From: Rhizobium nepotum 39/7
GTDB lineage: Bacteria > Pseudomonadota > Alphaproteobacteria > Rhizobiales > Rhizobiaceae
Reading direction: 5' to 3'
Length of the DNA stretch: 64,000 nt
Assembly: GCF_000949865.1 (NCBI RefSeq)
Contig: NZ_JWJH01000003.1
Coordinates: 1-64,000 of the forward strand
This document shows, piece by piece, positions 52,052 to 62,015 of the stretch (its first letter is position 1; each line of letters starts with the position of its first letter). Both the position numbers and the translations under genes were made by a program. The notes under the pieces are model-generated. The model saw nothing but the letters and a program-made list of their open reading frames with translations, did no database searches and had not been told where the DNA came from.

Positions 52052-52921
52052 TTAGTAATTGTGTCGTTCGTGCAGGTTCGGGCTATCGGCCCAGCCGCGC
52101 AGGCGCTCGTAAAACGCGCAGGCACGGTAACGCGCTTGCCCCAGCTTTCCTTTGGCAAGAGCTGCCAAAGCGCCAGCGAGCGGGCGCCCCGCGAGATAGG
52201 CTACGAACCAGAGCGGATACGCCTCCATGCGCATAACCCGCCCAAACCCCCTGTTGTAAAGGCGCCCACGCTTCATCGCCGCCTCGTCGAAAATAGCCAG
52301 TGGTTCGGGATGCATGATGCGGAGTGCAGGGTCGTAGAAACCCTTTGCACCCTCACGCAGAGCGCGGAGCAACAGTTCCGTTTCCTCGCCAGCGCCCCAG
52401 ACAGTACCGGAGCCAACACCTAGATGTTCATTGAACCGGCCCGCTTTGTTGAGCGTCGGTGAGCGGTAAAACGTTGTGTAGGAAGTTTGGCTGATCCAGA
52501 TGTTAAAACGATTGATGACATGCGGCACCGTACCCCAGCGGCCTTGTGAAGGCTCACCAGTTAGCGTTACGCTCATACCAGTGTAAACGCCCATTTCCTC
52601 ATCATTGAGGAAGGCTGTATGCACACGTTTCAAGGTATCCTTTGGGTAGATACAGTCGTCGTCAGGAAAGGCAACGATATCGCCGGTAACATGCTCAAGC
52701 CCCAGGTTCCGGCCACGCGAAAGCCCTTTGCGGCTGTCCCGGATGTAAATGACCGGAAGACTGCCCTCAAAGCTCTTGACGACCTTCTCCGTACTGTCAT
52801 CGGAACTCTGATCGACAACAATAATCTGGATGGCCGGTATTGACTGGTTCTTTAGGGATTCCAAAAGCTCGCCGATTTGTCTGGGGCGATGCATTGTGGA
52901 CGTCACAAGCGATATATTCAA
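52052..52921 (-). CDS. Family 2 glycosyltransferase
   Basis: A 289-residue GT-A enzyme with SLVTSTMHRPRQIGELLESL, IIVVDQSSDDSTEKVV, GRNLGLEHVTGDIVAFPDDDCIYP (metal-binding DDD), and GAGEETELLLRAL. The C-terminal 60 residues include a hydrophobic stretch that may touch the membrane. The start is a TTG at 52921 with TAGGG six bases upstream; a further in-frame TTG lies at 52936. Donor and acceptor are unknown. The flanking 52922-53082 is strongly AT-rich and holds no gene. Confidence 0.86.
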   Translation of the reverse strand: MNISLVTSTMHRPRQIGELLESLKNQSIPAIQIIVVDQSSDDSTEKVVKSFEGSLPVIYIRDSRKGLSRGRNLGLEHVTGDIVAFPDDDCIYPKDTLKRVHTAFLNDEEMGVYTGMSVTLTGEPSQGRWGTVPHVINRFNIWISQTSYTTFYRSPTLNKAGRFNEHLGVGSGTVWGAGEETELLLRALREGAKGFYDPALRIMHPEPLAIFDEAAMKRGRLYNRGFGRVMRMEAYPLWFVAYLAGRPLAGALAALAKGKLGQARYRACAFYERLRGWADSPNLHERHNY

Positions 52922-53082
52922 AAGTAACCCTATCAAATATGTATTTTTCTAAAATAATATAAAAATAAAAAAGTAGTCGAATATGAATTGAACCGTAGTC
53001 TATCAATTTGTTTCGCTATCGCAAGATGAAGTTTTGCATTGCACCAAAAATATCGGAATATCTTTAATGACGAATGTCCTGA

Positions 53083-54540
53083 TTAACGAACCTTTCGCCA
53101 TGCGGATTTTATGAATTGCACAACCATTTCACGCTCGGAGGATGAAAGGATCAACACCATATAAATAAAGACCCAGATCAGGCACACGGATTTCAGAGCA
53201 CCATAATATTCCAGATCACGCCCGAGCAATTCAAACAACGAAACGGGTAGAAGGCAAGGCAGGGCGAGGCCAAGATTCTTCCAGTAAACTGTCGCCCGGC
53301 CGGCAGCCCAGTAAAGAATTGCCCCATCGAGAAGGGCACGGAAAACCCACGCGCCAGCGGCACCGACTACGCCAGCATGAGCGACGGAGAAGTACAGAAG
53401 CGGAACGAAAACAATAAACTCAATCGTATAGGCAATGGTTGGCACGCCCGCCCTGCCGCGCGACTGAAAGAATGCAAGTGGCATGAATGTCATTGCGTAG
53501 AACCAGAATCCGGCCATAAGTATAGTGCCCGGAGGGACCGCCTGTTCGGCAATTTCCCGACCAACCCAAAGGTCCAAGAAGGGCTGAAGCAACACCAGGC
53601 CCCCCACGGTAATCGGGGTGACAGCAAGAAACATCACCCGGCTTCCGAATTCGAGTATTTGCCGAGCTTCTTCATCATGTTTGGCTGCTGCGAAGCGGGG
53701 AAATAATACCGAGAACCAGCTGTATGGAATAAGCGTGACCCTGATGATCACATTGTAGGGCAGGCTGTATATAGCAACGGCATGCAAGGAGGAAACGGCA
53801 CCGATAACAAACCTGTCCATGGTGAGCATGAGTTGGTTGATAACGCCTGACACCATCGTCCAGCCACCGAAGCTGAGCATGGGGCGAACATCGGCAGCAC
53901 TAAAACGAGGTATCCGTGCTTCTGTTGACTGTGATAGACAGTAGGCGAAGAGCAGCAGAAGACCCCCCAGTCTTCCAAGAAGCGCGCCCACCGCCAGCCA
54001 TGGAAGTTCGACAGAAACCAGCCATCCGGCCAGTAGTGGAGCGGTCTGAAACAAAATAGTACCTGCCGACTGGGCGATATTTAGTTTCCCGAACTGTTCT
54101 CGCCCCTGCAGATACCCAGTAAGCACCGACGAAATGGTCACGAGCGGCAAAATAGCCACGAGCGTCAGAAGCGCCTTCCCGATTTCGCCGCTTAGATCAG
54201 AGCTGACGGAAAAAATCTGATCAAAGAAGAAGCGGCTGATCCCGTAAGCCACGAGCGCGCCGGCTAGACCACCAACGGTGCTAAGTGCGAGCCCGGTCCA
54301 AAAAAAATCGGCCCTCCGATGCTCGTCCTTTTCGCGCGCCACCGCACTGGCGACCGTTCGCCCGAAACCAAAGTCAAAAATGCCGAGATATCCAAGTAAC
54401 AACCATATAAGGGATAATATACCGAAACGTTCCAACCCGATCAGATGAAGGTAGAATGGTGTGACGATTAGCGTAACTGCCATCGGAACGAGGCCACCGG
54501 CTATATTGGCCGAAAGGCCAATTATTAGTCTCGAGCTCAT
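53083..54540 (-). CDS. Wzx-type polysaccharide flippase
   Basis: A 485-residue integral membrane protein with 12 to 14 hydrophobic segments of the oligosaccharide flippase/MATE-like (polysaccharide synthase) family. It starts MSSRLIIGLSANIAGGLVPMAVTLIVTPFYL and has the family's LERFGILSLIWLLLGYLGIFDFGFGRTV segment. It would flip lipid-linked repeat units across the inner membrane. GGAGGGA lies before the ATG at 54540. It is 14 bp from the upstream pyruvyl transferase-like gene. Confidence 0.9.
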   Translation of the reverse strand: MSSRLIIGLSANIAGGLVPMAVTLIVTPFYLHLIGLERFGILSLIWLLLGYLGIFDFGFGRTVASAVAREKDEHRRADFFWTGLALSTVGGLAGALVAYGISRFFFDQIFSVSSDLSGEIGKALLTLVAILPLVTISSVLTGYLQGREQFGKLNIAQSAGTILFQTAPLLAGWLVSVELPWLAVGALLGRLGGLLLLFAYCLSQSTEARIPRFSAADVRPMLSFGGWTMVSGVINQLMLTMDRFVIGAVSSLHAVAIYSLPYNVIIRVTLIPYSWFSVLFPRFAAAKHDEEARQILEFGSRVMFLAVTPITVGGLVLLQPFLDLWVGREIAEQAVPPGTILMAGFWFYAMTFMPLAFFQSRGRAGVPTIAYTIEFIVFVPLLYFSVAHAGVVGAAGAWVFRALLDGAILYWAAGRATVYWKNLGLALPCLLPVSLFELLGRDLEYYGALKSVCLIWVFIYMVLILSSSEREMVVQFIKSAWRKVR

Positions 54541-54554
54541 GGTCCCTCCAGGGC

Positions 54555-55565
54555 TCAAGCGGATGTGACTAATGGCGACCCTGAGAGCCACTTGGAATGA
54601 TATCGATGGAGTTTCCTGTATTTGTTATTGCGATCGTCGAAATATATCGGCTTTGAAAGCAATGATGACAAAATCATGCCGTGCAAACGATCAGTCCTGA
54701 CGCTTTCAAACTTCTGAAAGTGTTCGACACCGTTATTGATCACCCCGTCCCTTAGGAAGTACCAGGCCTTGTAGCTGGGAACCCATCGCGGGAGGGGATT
54801 TAGACGCCGCCAGACGCAAAAGATCTGGTATAAAGCCCTGTCTCGAGAAGATTGGGTGTCATCCCAATCGAAACCGGCTTTTGCGATGGATGGATTGTTG
54901 TCTCCCTCCAAGTCCACACGCACCTGTTGGAGTTCACCAGCCCCTCCAGTATGAAGAAATGGGAAAAATTCCGCGTTTTCCCAAAGTTCATGGGCCATAT
55001 CGGGCAATACATCACCCGACACGCCACTTGTAACCAGAAATTCAAACGATTCCTGGTCTCGCACGAATAATGTCAGATTGTTGTGTTTGCTGAATTTTTC
55101 GGCTGCTTCTTCGTACTTTTTGCGATCGCCAAACTGAATCGATTGTGGAAATACAATTGCTTTAACGCCGCTATATCGCTCTAGCAGTGCTTCACGAAGC
55201 TTTTGGTGATGCGGCCAGACATCTCCAAAACTCCCACCTCCATGAAATGCCAAAATTGCACCGTCAGCGACGTCTTTGTCGAGCTGGGAGATGCGTCTTC
55301 CGAGTATAAACTCGTCAGATTCATAATAATATTTCCCGAGATCCCCGATTGCGTAGCGACTTATTACATTGATATTGTATTTTGAAAAAAAAGCTTCGGT
55401 ACCAATGTTAATCAGCAGGTCGCCTGTGTTGAAATGTGCGGGGTAGTCAATGTAGACAATCTTCGATCCAACCCCAATACATTCATTAATCGTCGAGAGC
55501 TTGGATTTAAGATCCTGCATTACAGTAGCATGCGCTTGGATCTCACTATGAATTGGTGCCGACAT
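54555..55565 (-). CDS. Polysaccharide pyruvyl transferase family protein
   Basis: A 336-residue protein of the CsaB/ExoV-like pyruvyl transferase family, which adds ketal pyruvate from PEP to sugars of surface polymers. Recognisable segments are NTGDLLINIGTEAFF, AILAFHGGGSFGDVWPHHQ, VRDQESFEFL and the C-terminal VRTDRLHGMILSSLLSKPI with the conserved R/H pair, then NNKYRKLHRYH. Base composition is distinctly AT-richer than the metabolic genes. Pyruvylation would give the polymer negative charge; the sugar cannot be told. Confidence 0.85.
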   Translation of the reverse strand: MSAPIHSEIQAHATVMQDLKSKLSTINECIGVGSKIVYIDYPAHFNTGDLLINIGTEAFFSKYNINVISRYAIGDLGKYYYESDEFILGRRISQLDKDVADGAILAFHGGGSFGDVWPHHQKLREALLERYSGVKAIVFPQSIQFGDRKKYEEAAEKFSKHNNLTLFVRDQESFEFLVTSGVSGDVLPDMAHELWENAEFFPFLHTGGAGELQQVRVDLEGDNNPSIAKAGFDWDDTQSSRDRALYQIFCVWRRLNPLPRWVPSYKAWYFLRDGVINNGVEHFQKFESVRTDRLHGMILSSLLSKPIYFDDRNNKYRKLHRYHSKWLSGSPLVTSA

Positions 55566-55748
55566 GGCTTATCATCCGTTTTGTAAAGATTTATGAGAAA
55601 CAATGAATAAAAAAACTCTCTTTCGCATATGCGAAATAAATCGCTTTGGCCAGATAAATTTACAGCCGATGATTTAGCGTGAAATCTGTCTCGAAGAACT
55701 GATCTGAGCCTGTTTCCGAGACGTCAGCCAAACCCAGGAAAAATTTAC

Positions 55749-56966
55749 TTATCGTAGCTGCGCGAATTTCCGCACCATCTCTTCTGGATGTGTCGATCGC
55801 TCAGTGATTTGTCTTGCCCGTACGGGAGCAAGCCGTAGAAACCTATCCTGCGATACCAAAAATCCCATGAAAAAATAGACCAGTTCGGACTGGTGTAGCG
55901 GGTTAAGCAGCGATAGCGCTGCAATCGGCGCCAACACCTTGGTGGCGGAGTTTCCTACTCCGGCGAAGATCACTAACCACAGAGCAAAGCCGAACGGGCC
56001 AGCTATAATCCAGAGGTCAAGCGGAACGGAGAACACCGAGTTTGTGCCCTCTCCCAGCCCTTTTACCACGATCCAGGTGTTAGAGAAAAACGCTTCCACA
56101 AACCCCAAGCCGTAGCCTATCGGGTTGGCTCGTAACAGATCGAGACTAACGGTGAACGCAAGCCCGCGTTCTTCCTCAAGTTTAATTGCCAATTTATCGC
56201 CGGTGAGTTCTTCCGAAAAGATTGACAGGTAAAACATTGCGCCGATGATGACAGGTAGGATCCTTATCCACAAAGGCAGTCTTGACTGTAGGAGAAAGAC
56301 GATCCCAACAGCTACGAACGTCGTCTTCGAACCAGACAGAAGCATGACGGCCACGTTAAGGCCGAAGAACAGCAAGAACCCCCAGTTGCTGCGGTTCCTC
56401 ATGAGTAGGACGTAGGAGAACAGGAAAAAATAGACGGCCAGCCAATTACGCTCTCTAAACGTCCCATGCAATGCGCCCTGTCCAAAGCTGATTTCCTCAT
56501 AGATCACCGGTAAATGCAGCGCTTGCACCGAGTATTGAAAAATGAGGAATATAAATAGGAAGCTGTAGCCAAGTGGCAGTGCGCGGTCACCGAAACGCAA
56601 CCCCAGCCATTTGCCCACCACATAAAAGGCGGGATAGAAAAGCATGAATTTGATGACCTGATCCATTTCCTTTATGCGCGTGTAGTCTTGCATGAAGGTC
56701 AGTGCCAGCGTGAAATAGATGAAGGCCGTATAGACGATCAGTTCCGCTGCCGACACCCTTGGTAGATCATAGAACAACATCATCGCAAACGCGATCAATA
56801 CCCAGAGATGGGCAGGCTGCGCAATTGATAACCTTACGACCTGGAGCGGCATTAAAAGCAGGCCAGCGATCAGAATTATCTCCAGGAGGCCCATTCGTCG
56901 CTTGGGGATCGCATTGCGTGTTTCCTTTTGCGGCAACGACCAAGGCCGACGGTAGGTGGTATTCAC
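55749..56966 (-). CDS. Wzy-like polysaccharide polymerase
   Basis: A 405-residue membrane protein with ten or more hydrophobic segments, and a long loop with EISFGQGALHGTFRERNWLAVY, resembling O-antigen/EPS polymerases of the Wzy_C/EpsG-like kind; sequence is too divergent for a firmer name. The motif RERNWLAVYFF resembles the FxNRN.. of O-antigen ligases. The start is a GTG at 56966 with AAGGA eight bases upstream. It lies 183 bp from the pyruvyl transferase gene, and the gap has no gene. With Wzx and Wzc it would complete a Wzx/Wzy-dependent export route. Confidence 0.8.
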   Translation of the reverse strand: MNTTYRRPWSLPQKETRNAIPKRRMGLLEIILIAGLLLMPLQVVRLSIAQPAHLWVLIAFAMMLFYDLPRVSAAELIVYTAFIYFTLALTFMQDYTRIKEMDQVIKFMLFYPAFYVVGKWLGLRFGDRALPLGYSFLFIFLIFQYSVQALHLPVIYEEISFGQGALHGTFRERNWLAVYFFLFSYVLLMRNRSNWGFLLFFGLNVAVMLLSGSKTTFVAVGIVFLLQSRLPLWIRILPVIIGAMFYLSIFSEELTGDKLAIKLEEERGLAFTVSLDLLRANPIGYGLGFVEAFFSNTWIVVKGLGEGTNSVFSVPLDLWIIAGPFGFALWLVIFAGVGNSATKVLAPIAALSLLNPLHQSELVYFFMGFLVSQDRFLRLAPVRARQITERSTHPEEMVRKFAQLR

Positions 56967-57156
56967 CCATGTATTCCTTTAAAAATGGGGCGCATCGCTC
57001 TGAGAAAAATCGGTTTACCCAATTAAATTTTGATTATGGCAGTATTTTTTAGTATAACAGTACTTAACAGGCAAATTAATGATAATTTATTCCTTATGTG
57101 ATGATTTATATTGTTTTTTACGGTTTAATAATATTGCGTTATGTGAGTCTGTTGTA

Positions 57157-60132
57157 TTAACGCTGGCATTTCTGTGTGGAGGCTATCGTGACGTGTGGTG
57201 TTTTTTTGCCAGATAGCGCAACGGTAGGCTCCCGCCAGGGACGGGATAAGGCAACTATCCTGTCGATCAAAACCTTGGATCCTTCAGGCCCACTCAACGG
57301 TGCCAGGTAAATACTGCGAGCGTGGTCGGCTGTGTATGAAAAAGGCGCTCCTGGCACCTGGAACCAAAAATACTTATCTGCAACCAGTTGGTCGCCCCCA
57401 ATCGTATCAAAACAACTCATCGGCGGTGCAGCTCCGAGATTGGCGACCTTCTCATTTTTCATCGTGTCGCCCACACGAATGGCGGCATAGAGCCACCATT
57501 TTCCGGATTTGGGTAATTTGTCAAACTTCAACTGCGTATTCCAGCCCGGTTTGCTTCGATCAAGAGCGATCGCTGCCCCGTCAGAGGCGAGGGGATCGGC
57601 TACGATCGCGCTTTTCGCGCCGGCGAAGCGTTGGAATGAGATATCCTGTATGTCTTTCCAGTCGACTCCATCTGCGGCGATATCCGGCTTTTGGGGCGCT
57701 CGCCTCTCGATGGTCAGAAGGGAGGCCAGAGTTTCGATCTTGTCACCTTGAATATATTCCTTCACGCCGGCTTGCGAGATCGCTTTCGAAAACCGGTGAG
57801 AGCGTTGATCCTTGCTCATGTTCACGTCGAAGCCGATCTGGTCTCGCAAGGCCGAATATTCATTCCGGCGCAACAGGATCACGTAGTCCACCGGTATGCG
57901 GGCCGTCTGCACCCGTGCTTCATAGCGAGTTCCCCGGACAGACGCCTCGGCTTTGTCGAACAGCCCGTCAGCCCGCTTGACAAATTCCGCATCAAACATA
58001 CGCATGTCGACCGTTGTCTTTTCTGCCAAAACATCATCGGTGCGGTTGATCTTGTCATGGTAGAAACGGATGTATTCGAGGATGGCTGGGGCCGCAGGAC
58101 CGTAATACGTCTCGCAGAATTCGCGCACCAACGCCTCGATATCCTGTTCCGGTTCCCACAGCAGGCGAGCAATCATCCATGCCCTGAGGCTGGAAAATTC
58201 AGCGCCCGGTGTGTCGAAGCTACCTTCCCCCATGTATCCTCCGACATGTTTCAGTGAGGCGAGCCACTGAATCGATCTGCCGATCGGAAAGATGTTCGGA
58301 GTAGGCTGAATGAAGCCGGCAAAATTTGTGATGTGATCCCAAATGAGAACATTGCGGGCAATCTTATTCCAGCCGGCAATATCCTCGCCCAGGGTAGCGT
58401 TAGCGGGGCCGTTGAGTGCGTCGCGATAATTGACGTGGATCGTCATCGGATAGACGAGGATGTGATCCGGTACGGTCATGCCTTCCGGCGGTGTGAAACT
58501 CCAGTGATAGGCGTTGAAGGCGAGGCGAGCGCCGGGTAGTTCGGTGCGGACACGTTGGGCGACGTCGATCATCATATCCAGCCGGGGCGCCGAAGCGTGC
58601 CCGCCATGGCGATTGGCGAACGCCCTGCTCTCGGCATCCATATCCCAACCCCAATCCATATCGTGAATGGCGAACCAGATACTCCGGTAGTCTGGTAACA
58701 GGCGTAGTCGCCCGATAACCACGCGGGCCATCTCCGCGCGCATCTCCTCGTTCATCATTGCCAGTTGGCCACCGGCGTACCACTCCGGATGACTTGGCTT
58801 GTAGACCGCGGGCGGTAACAATTGATAGAAATTGGCGATGATGCCCTTGCTTGCCCAGTCTCTATTCCAGCTATCGAGCGCTGGCGGTGACGGTTGAGAA
58901 GAAGGCCCGTGAGATTCGCCGCTCATCAGGTTGCGCTGACGCCATGCCTTGTCCTGAGCCTCAACGCTGAGCACCTCGCGAAAGTCAAAACGCGGAACTT
59001 GTCGCTCCTGTTGAGGTGGCAGTGTTATGTTCGGCGTCAGCGGAAGGTGTGTCACGTCGGGCGCCAACCACCGAATTCCGAGCTTACGATCAAGGAACCA
59101 GTTGACACCATACATGGTTCCGCGCGGTGTACGTCCGGCAATCAGGATGTGGGGGCCAAACGAGCGTATAATGAAGCCATCGTCCCCTAGTTCTTCAAAA
59201 TCGGCCTCGGTGAATGCCTTGCGCGCGAATGCGTTAAGACGGCCGACAACGAGCAGCGGCTGCTGTGCGACAGCCTCATCCACAGATAGCTGTGTGGGAC
59301 CCACAGCACCTGCCACCTTCGCGGAAAAAACCGAGAGATCGGCGGCAGCCTGAAGAGTCATCACGTCTTCATCGCGGCCGACATGCACACGCATCTTCAT
59401 ATCCCCCGCTATCGCCAGCCGATGGCGCCCATCCGGCGGAGCGGGACGAGCAAGCTGGTTTTTCAAGAGTTCGGCATTGGATGCCGGATCCGCAGGTGAT
59501 GGAAGCCATTCGTCTGCAAGCATCTGGCGGGCGGCCTGGGCGGCGGAGGTTGCTGGCTCTTCCGTCTCCACAACGGAAATGCCGGTGAACGCTGCTGTAC
59601 CTGGAGTGCACGGAGCTTTTCGAAGATAAAGAATCATCTGATCAGCTTTGGGCGGTACGGTAAAAGTGATGGCATGCGACTGCCATTTGGCCGCGCCGCC
59701 ACCCGTAACGAGGGCTGCTTTCTCAGTTCGTAAAACTGGAGCTGCGGTGCAATGTCCGATCTTGCGGCCGTCTACCGTGACGCGCGAAGGCCCTTGCCAT
59801 TCATCGGCGACGCCTAGGCCACGAAAGCTCATCTGTACATAAATCGTGCCAGGTTGCGTAGCCTCGCCAAGGACCTCTATCGAGAGGCGATAGTTGCGGT
59901 TGCCCGACACGCCGATTTTCTCTTGTACTACCATACCGGATGGCACGGCGATGGATTCGCGTCCACTCACTTTGCGGGCACGTATACCTGCACCTTGCGA
60001 CCACCATGGGGGGATATTGCCTGCGAAGGAGCCGTTTTTCACGAGTTCGTGCTGTTGGGCAAAAGCGGAAACGGGAAGAAAATAGAACGCCGCGAAAAGG
60101 CGAGCAACAAGTAGTCGAATAAGCCCTTTCAT
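57157..60132 (-). CDS. Secreted DUF4838 glycosidase-like protein
   Basis: A 991-residue protein with a Sec signal peptide cut near FLPVSAFA-QQ (about residue 25). An N-terminal carbohydrate-binding-like jelly roll (about 28-190, LVKNGSFAGNIPPWW) is followed by an alpha-glucuronidase/GH20-like N domain (LLVVGRLNAFARKAF, GRTPRGTMYGVNWFLDRKLGIRWLAPD in parts), a DUF4838 catalytic-like barrel (FNAYHWSFTPPE, VLIWDHITNFAGFIQPTPNI) and a C-terminal module. DUF4838 proteins resemble glycoside hydrolases but lack a settled activity. Between the polymerase and the ligase-like gene, it may trim or modify the polymer in the periplasm or outside. Confidence 0.87.
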   Translation of the reverse strand: MKGLIRLLVARLFAAFYFLPVSAFAQQHELVKNGSFAGNIPPWWSQGAGIRARKVSGRESIAVPSGMVVQEKIGVSGNRNYRLSIEVLGEATQPGTIYVQMSFRGLGVADEWQGPSRVTVDGRKIGHCTAAPVLRTEKAALVTGGGAAKWQSHAITFTVPPKADQMILYLRKAPCTPGTAAFTGISVVETEEPATSAAQAARQMLADEWLPSPADPASNAELLKNQLARPAPPDGRHRLAIAGDMKMRVHVGRDEDVMTLQAAADLSVFSAKVAGAVGPTQLSVDEAVAQQPLLVVGRLNAFARKAFTEADFEELGDDGFIIRSFGPHILIAGRTPRGTMYGVNWFLDRKLGIRWLAPDVTHLPLTPNITLPPQQERQVPRFDFREVLSVEAQDKAWRQRNLMSGESHGPSSQPSPPALDSWNRDWASKGIIANFYQLLPPAVYKPSHPEWYAGGQLAMMNEEMRAEMARVVIGRLRLLPDYRSIWFAIHDMDWGWDMDAESRAFANRHGGHASAPRLDMMIDVAQRVRTELPGARLAFNAYHWSFTPPEGMTVPDHILVYPMTIHVNYRDALNGPANATLGEDIAGWNKIARNVLIWDHITNFAGFIQPTPNIFPIGRSIQWLASLKHVGGYMGEGSFDTPGAEFSSLRAWMIARLLWEPEQDIEALVREFCETYYGPAAPAILEYIRFYHDKINRTDDVLAEKTTVDMRMFDAEFVKRADGLFDKAEASVRGTRYEARVQTARIPVDYVILLRRNEYSALRDQIGFDVNMSKDQRSHRFSKAISQAGVKEYIQGDKIETLASLLTIERRAPQKPDIAADGVDWKDIQDISFQRFAGAKSAIVADPLASDGAAIALDRSKPGWNTQLKFDKLPKSGKWWLYAAIRVGDTMKNEKVANLGAAPPMSCFDTIGGDQLVADKYFWFQVPGAPFSYTADHARSIYLAPLSGPEGSKVLIDRIVALSRPWREPTVALSGKKTPHVTIASTQKCQR

Positions 60133-60350
60133 TGTTATTCCTTGAATTATATTTAAATAAATTTGAAATGTATTTCACATCGAGCGATAGGCATGAGTAA
60201 TATTTCGCTTCTCGCTCTTTATGCTCGTACTTATGCTTGCAAGTACGATTTTTGATCAAAAATAGAATTTGTTTTCGCTTAACACACAACTAAAGGAAGG
60301 TAGCATCGTCTCGATTTTAATCCATCGAAAACGTAATCGCGAGGGTAAAC

Positions 60351-61910
60351 TCATACCGTGAGTTCCGGTCGGTGGGGAAGCTCCTCCCGAGGCGACATTG
60401 TTGGAACGTTTGCAGATGGGGTCCGTCGTCGTCCATACCGTTCTGTTTCCGGGGGATGCAGACACAAGGTGACAATGGGTGCGAGAAATATGGCGTAGGT
60501 CATCGCGAAGCCGGGAATCTGCAGTGAAAAATCGAGTGTCGAATGCAGTGCGACAAGCAGCAGCCCGGCAAGGCCGAGATGGGAGGCGTAGCGATAGGTT
60601 TTGCGTTTGCGCGCCCCGTGAATAAAAATGGCCACTTGAGCGAGTACAAAAAAAGCCGCGTAAAATGGGAATGCGATACCGAGCGTCAGCAAGCCCTCGG
60701 CATAGACATTATGTGCGTGGGTGACGACGGCGTTCACTCCGCATTGCGCCGCATGATAGGAAGCATATGTTTCCGCAAAGCTTGCGAGACCTGATCCCCA
60801 CGGCCAATTGTCGGTGATGGCGCGCATGATGCCCGGCATGTAGCAGAAGCGCAGGTCGTCCTCCAATCGCGTTTCCATGCGAAGTGCCACCCGATTAGCG
60901 AAAAGCGAGAACAGGCCAACGGCAATGATAAGCATGATCGCCGCCAGCCGTTTCGATCCGCCCGGTTTGTCGCGTAAGGGAGCCGCATTGCGCCCGGTTC
61001 TGGGTGGGGAATTGAATACGGTGAGAAGGATGAGGAAAAGCAGCGCCGCAAAACTCGACATAATCCCCGCGCGCGATCCGGTCAGCATCAATGCGATGAA
61101 GCAAAAGGCGGTGAGCATACCAACGAAGGCGGCGCTGCGGATGAGGCGCTTCTGTTTATCCGGCACGGTCAGGCGATTTGCCACCAGAGCCCTGACCATT
61201 TTCCAGTTCGGCGCCAGGAGCCTTTTATGCAGCAGCACGAGGAGTGTGAGCAGGATGAGACCGAAAAAGGTCGCGGCGGTATTGCGATTGACGAACAGGC
61301 CGGTCAGGCTGTCAAGATAAAAGCGTTTCTGAATGAGGCCAAGCGTTTCGGGAAAAAATTGGAATTGTAAGATCGACCATAATGCGAGCCAGCCGCCACC
61401 GATTGCGAGCCATCGCAGCGCTCTTCCGGCGCGCTCGCCGGTATCGAAAATCACGAGGCCGGTTATGAAGGTGCCGAAGGGCAGGGCGGCGCTAAGTAAG
61501 CCGAGCCGATCGTCTGCCGGTGTGAGGGAGGTCGTGGCGGCGGGTACCGTCTGTGTGAACATTGCGGCGACGGACCAGGCGGGATTGGGGGTGGCGATGC
61601 CCGGCAAAGACAATGACTGAAGCCGCATCTGGACGATAAGTGCTCCCAGCAAGATGCACGCTGCTGCGAGCGCCTTACCGGCACCGGCCCGGGGCGGCCC
61701 CAACACAAGGATGGCGGGCACCAGCAAAAGATAAATTCCAAGCGTGATGACGATGCGGCTTTCGATCTCGGTCGCACCGCGATTGAGAAGCGCGAACAGG
61801 AAAATCGCCCAGAACGCGACTGTAGCAGCCACTCTGAAGTAATCTTGAAGCGCGATTGGTCGCGATGGACGGGAAGGCAATGGTTCTGATCGGGTTTCGA
61901 TAGGCGGCAT
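60351..61910 (-). CDS. O-antigen ligase-like membrane protein
   Basis: A 519-residue membrane protein of the O-antigen ligase/polymerase (Wzy_C) superfamily, with about 12 hydrophobic segments. The signature region is GLFVNRNTAATFFGLILL in the middle and the large periplasmic loop ends with WPWGSGLASFAETYASYHAAQCGVNAVVTHAHNVYAEGLLTLG, in parts, including the conserved H-N before the late helix. It is a second polymerase/ligase-like protein in the locus beside the one at 55.7 kb. The upstream 218-bp gap, 60133-60350, is AT-rich and has no gene. Confidence 0.88.
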   Translation of the reverse strand: MPPIETRSEPLPSRPSRPIALQDYFRVAATVAFWAIFLFALLNRGATEIESRIVITLGIYLLLVPAILVLGPPRAGAGKALAAACILLGALIVQMRLQSLSLPGIATPNPAWSVAAMFTQTVPAATTSLTPADDRLGLLSAALPFGTFITGLVIFDTGERAGRALRWLAIGGGWLALWSILQFQFFPETLGLIQKRFYLDSLTGLFVNRNTAATFFGLILLTLLVLLHKRLLAPNWKMVRALVANRLTVPDKQKRLIRSAAFVGMLTAFCFIALMLTGSRAGIMSSFAALLFLILLTVFNSPPRTGRNAAPLRDKPGGSKRLAAIMLIIAVGLFSLFANRVALRMETRLEDDLRFCYMPGIMRAITDNWPWGSGLASFAETYASYHAAQCGVNAVVTHAHNVYAEGLLTLGIAFPFYAAFFVLAQVAIFIHGARKRKTYRYASHLGLAGLLLVALHSTLDFSLQIPGFAMTYAIFLAPIVTLCLHPPETERYGRRRTPSANVPTMSPREELPHRPELTV

Positions 61911-62015
61911 GGGTTTTAGCTTTGCGGAGGCGTTTGTTTTGGCGATGTCAGCAGCGTAGGGGCGGGGCCTTGGCCGCGCCGCCGTTTTTTCTTCGGGGGA
62001 GCGGCATTGGTTGTT

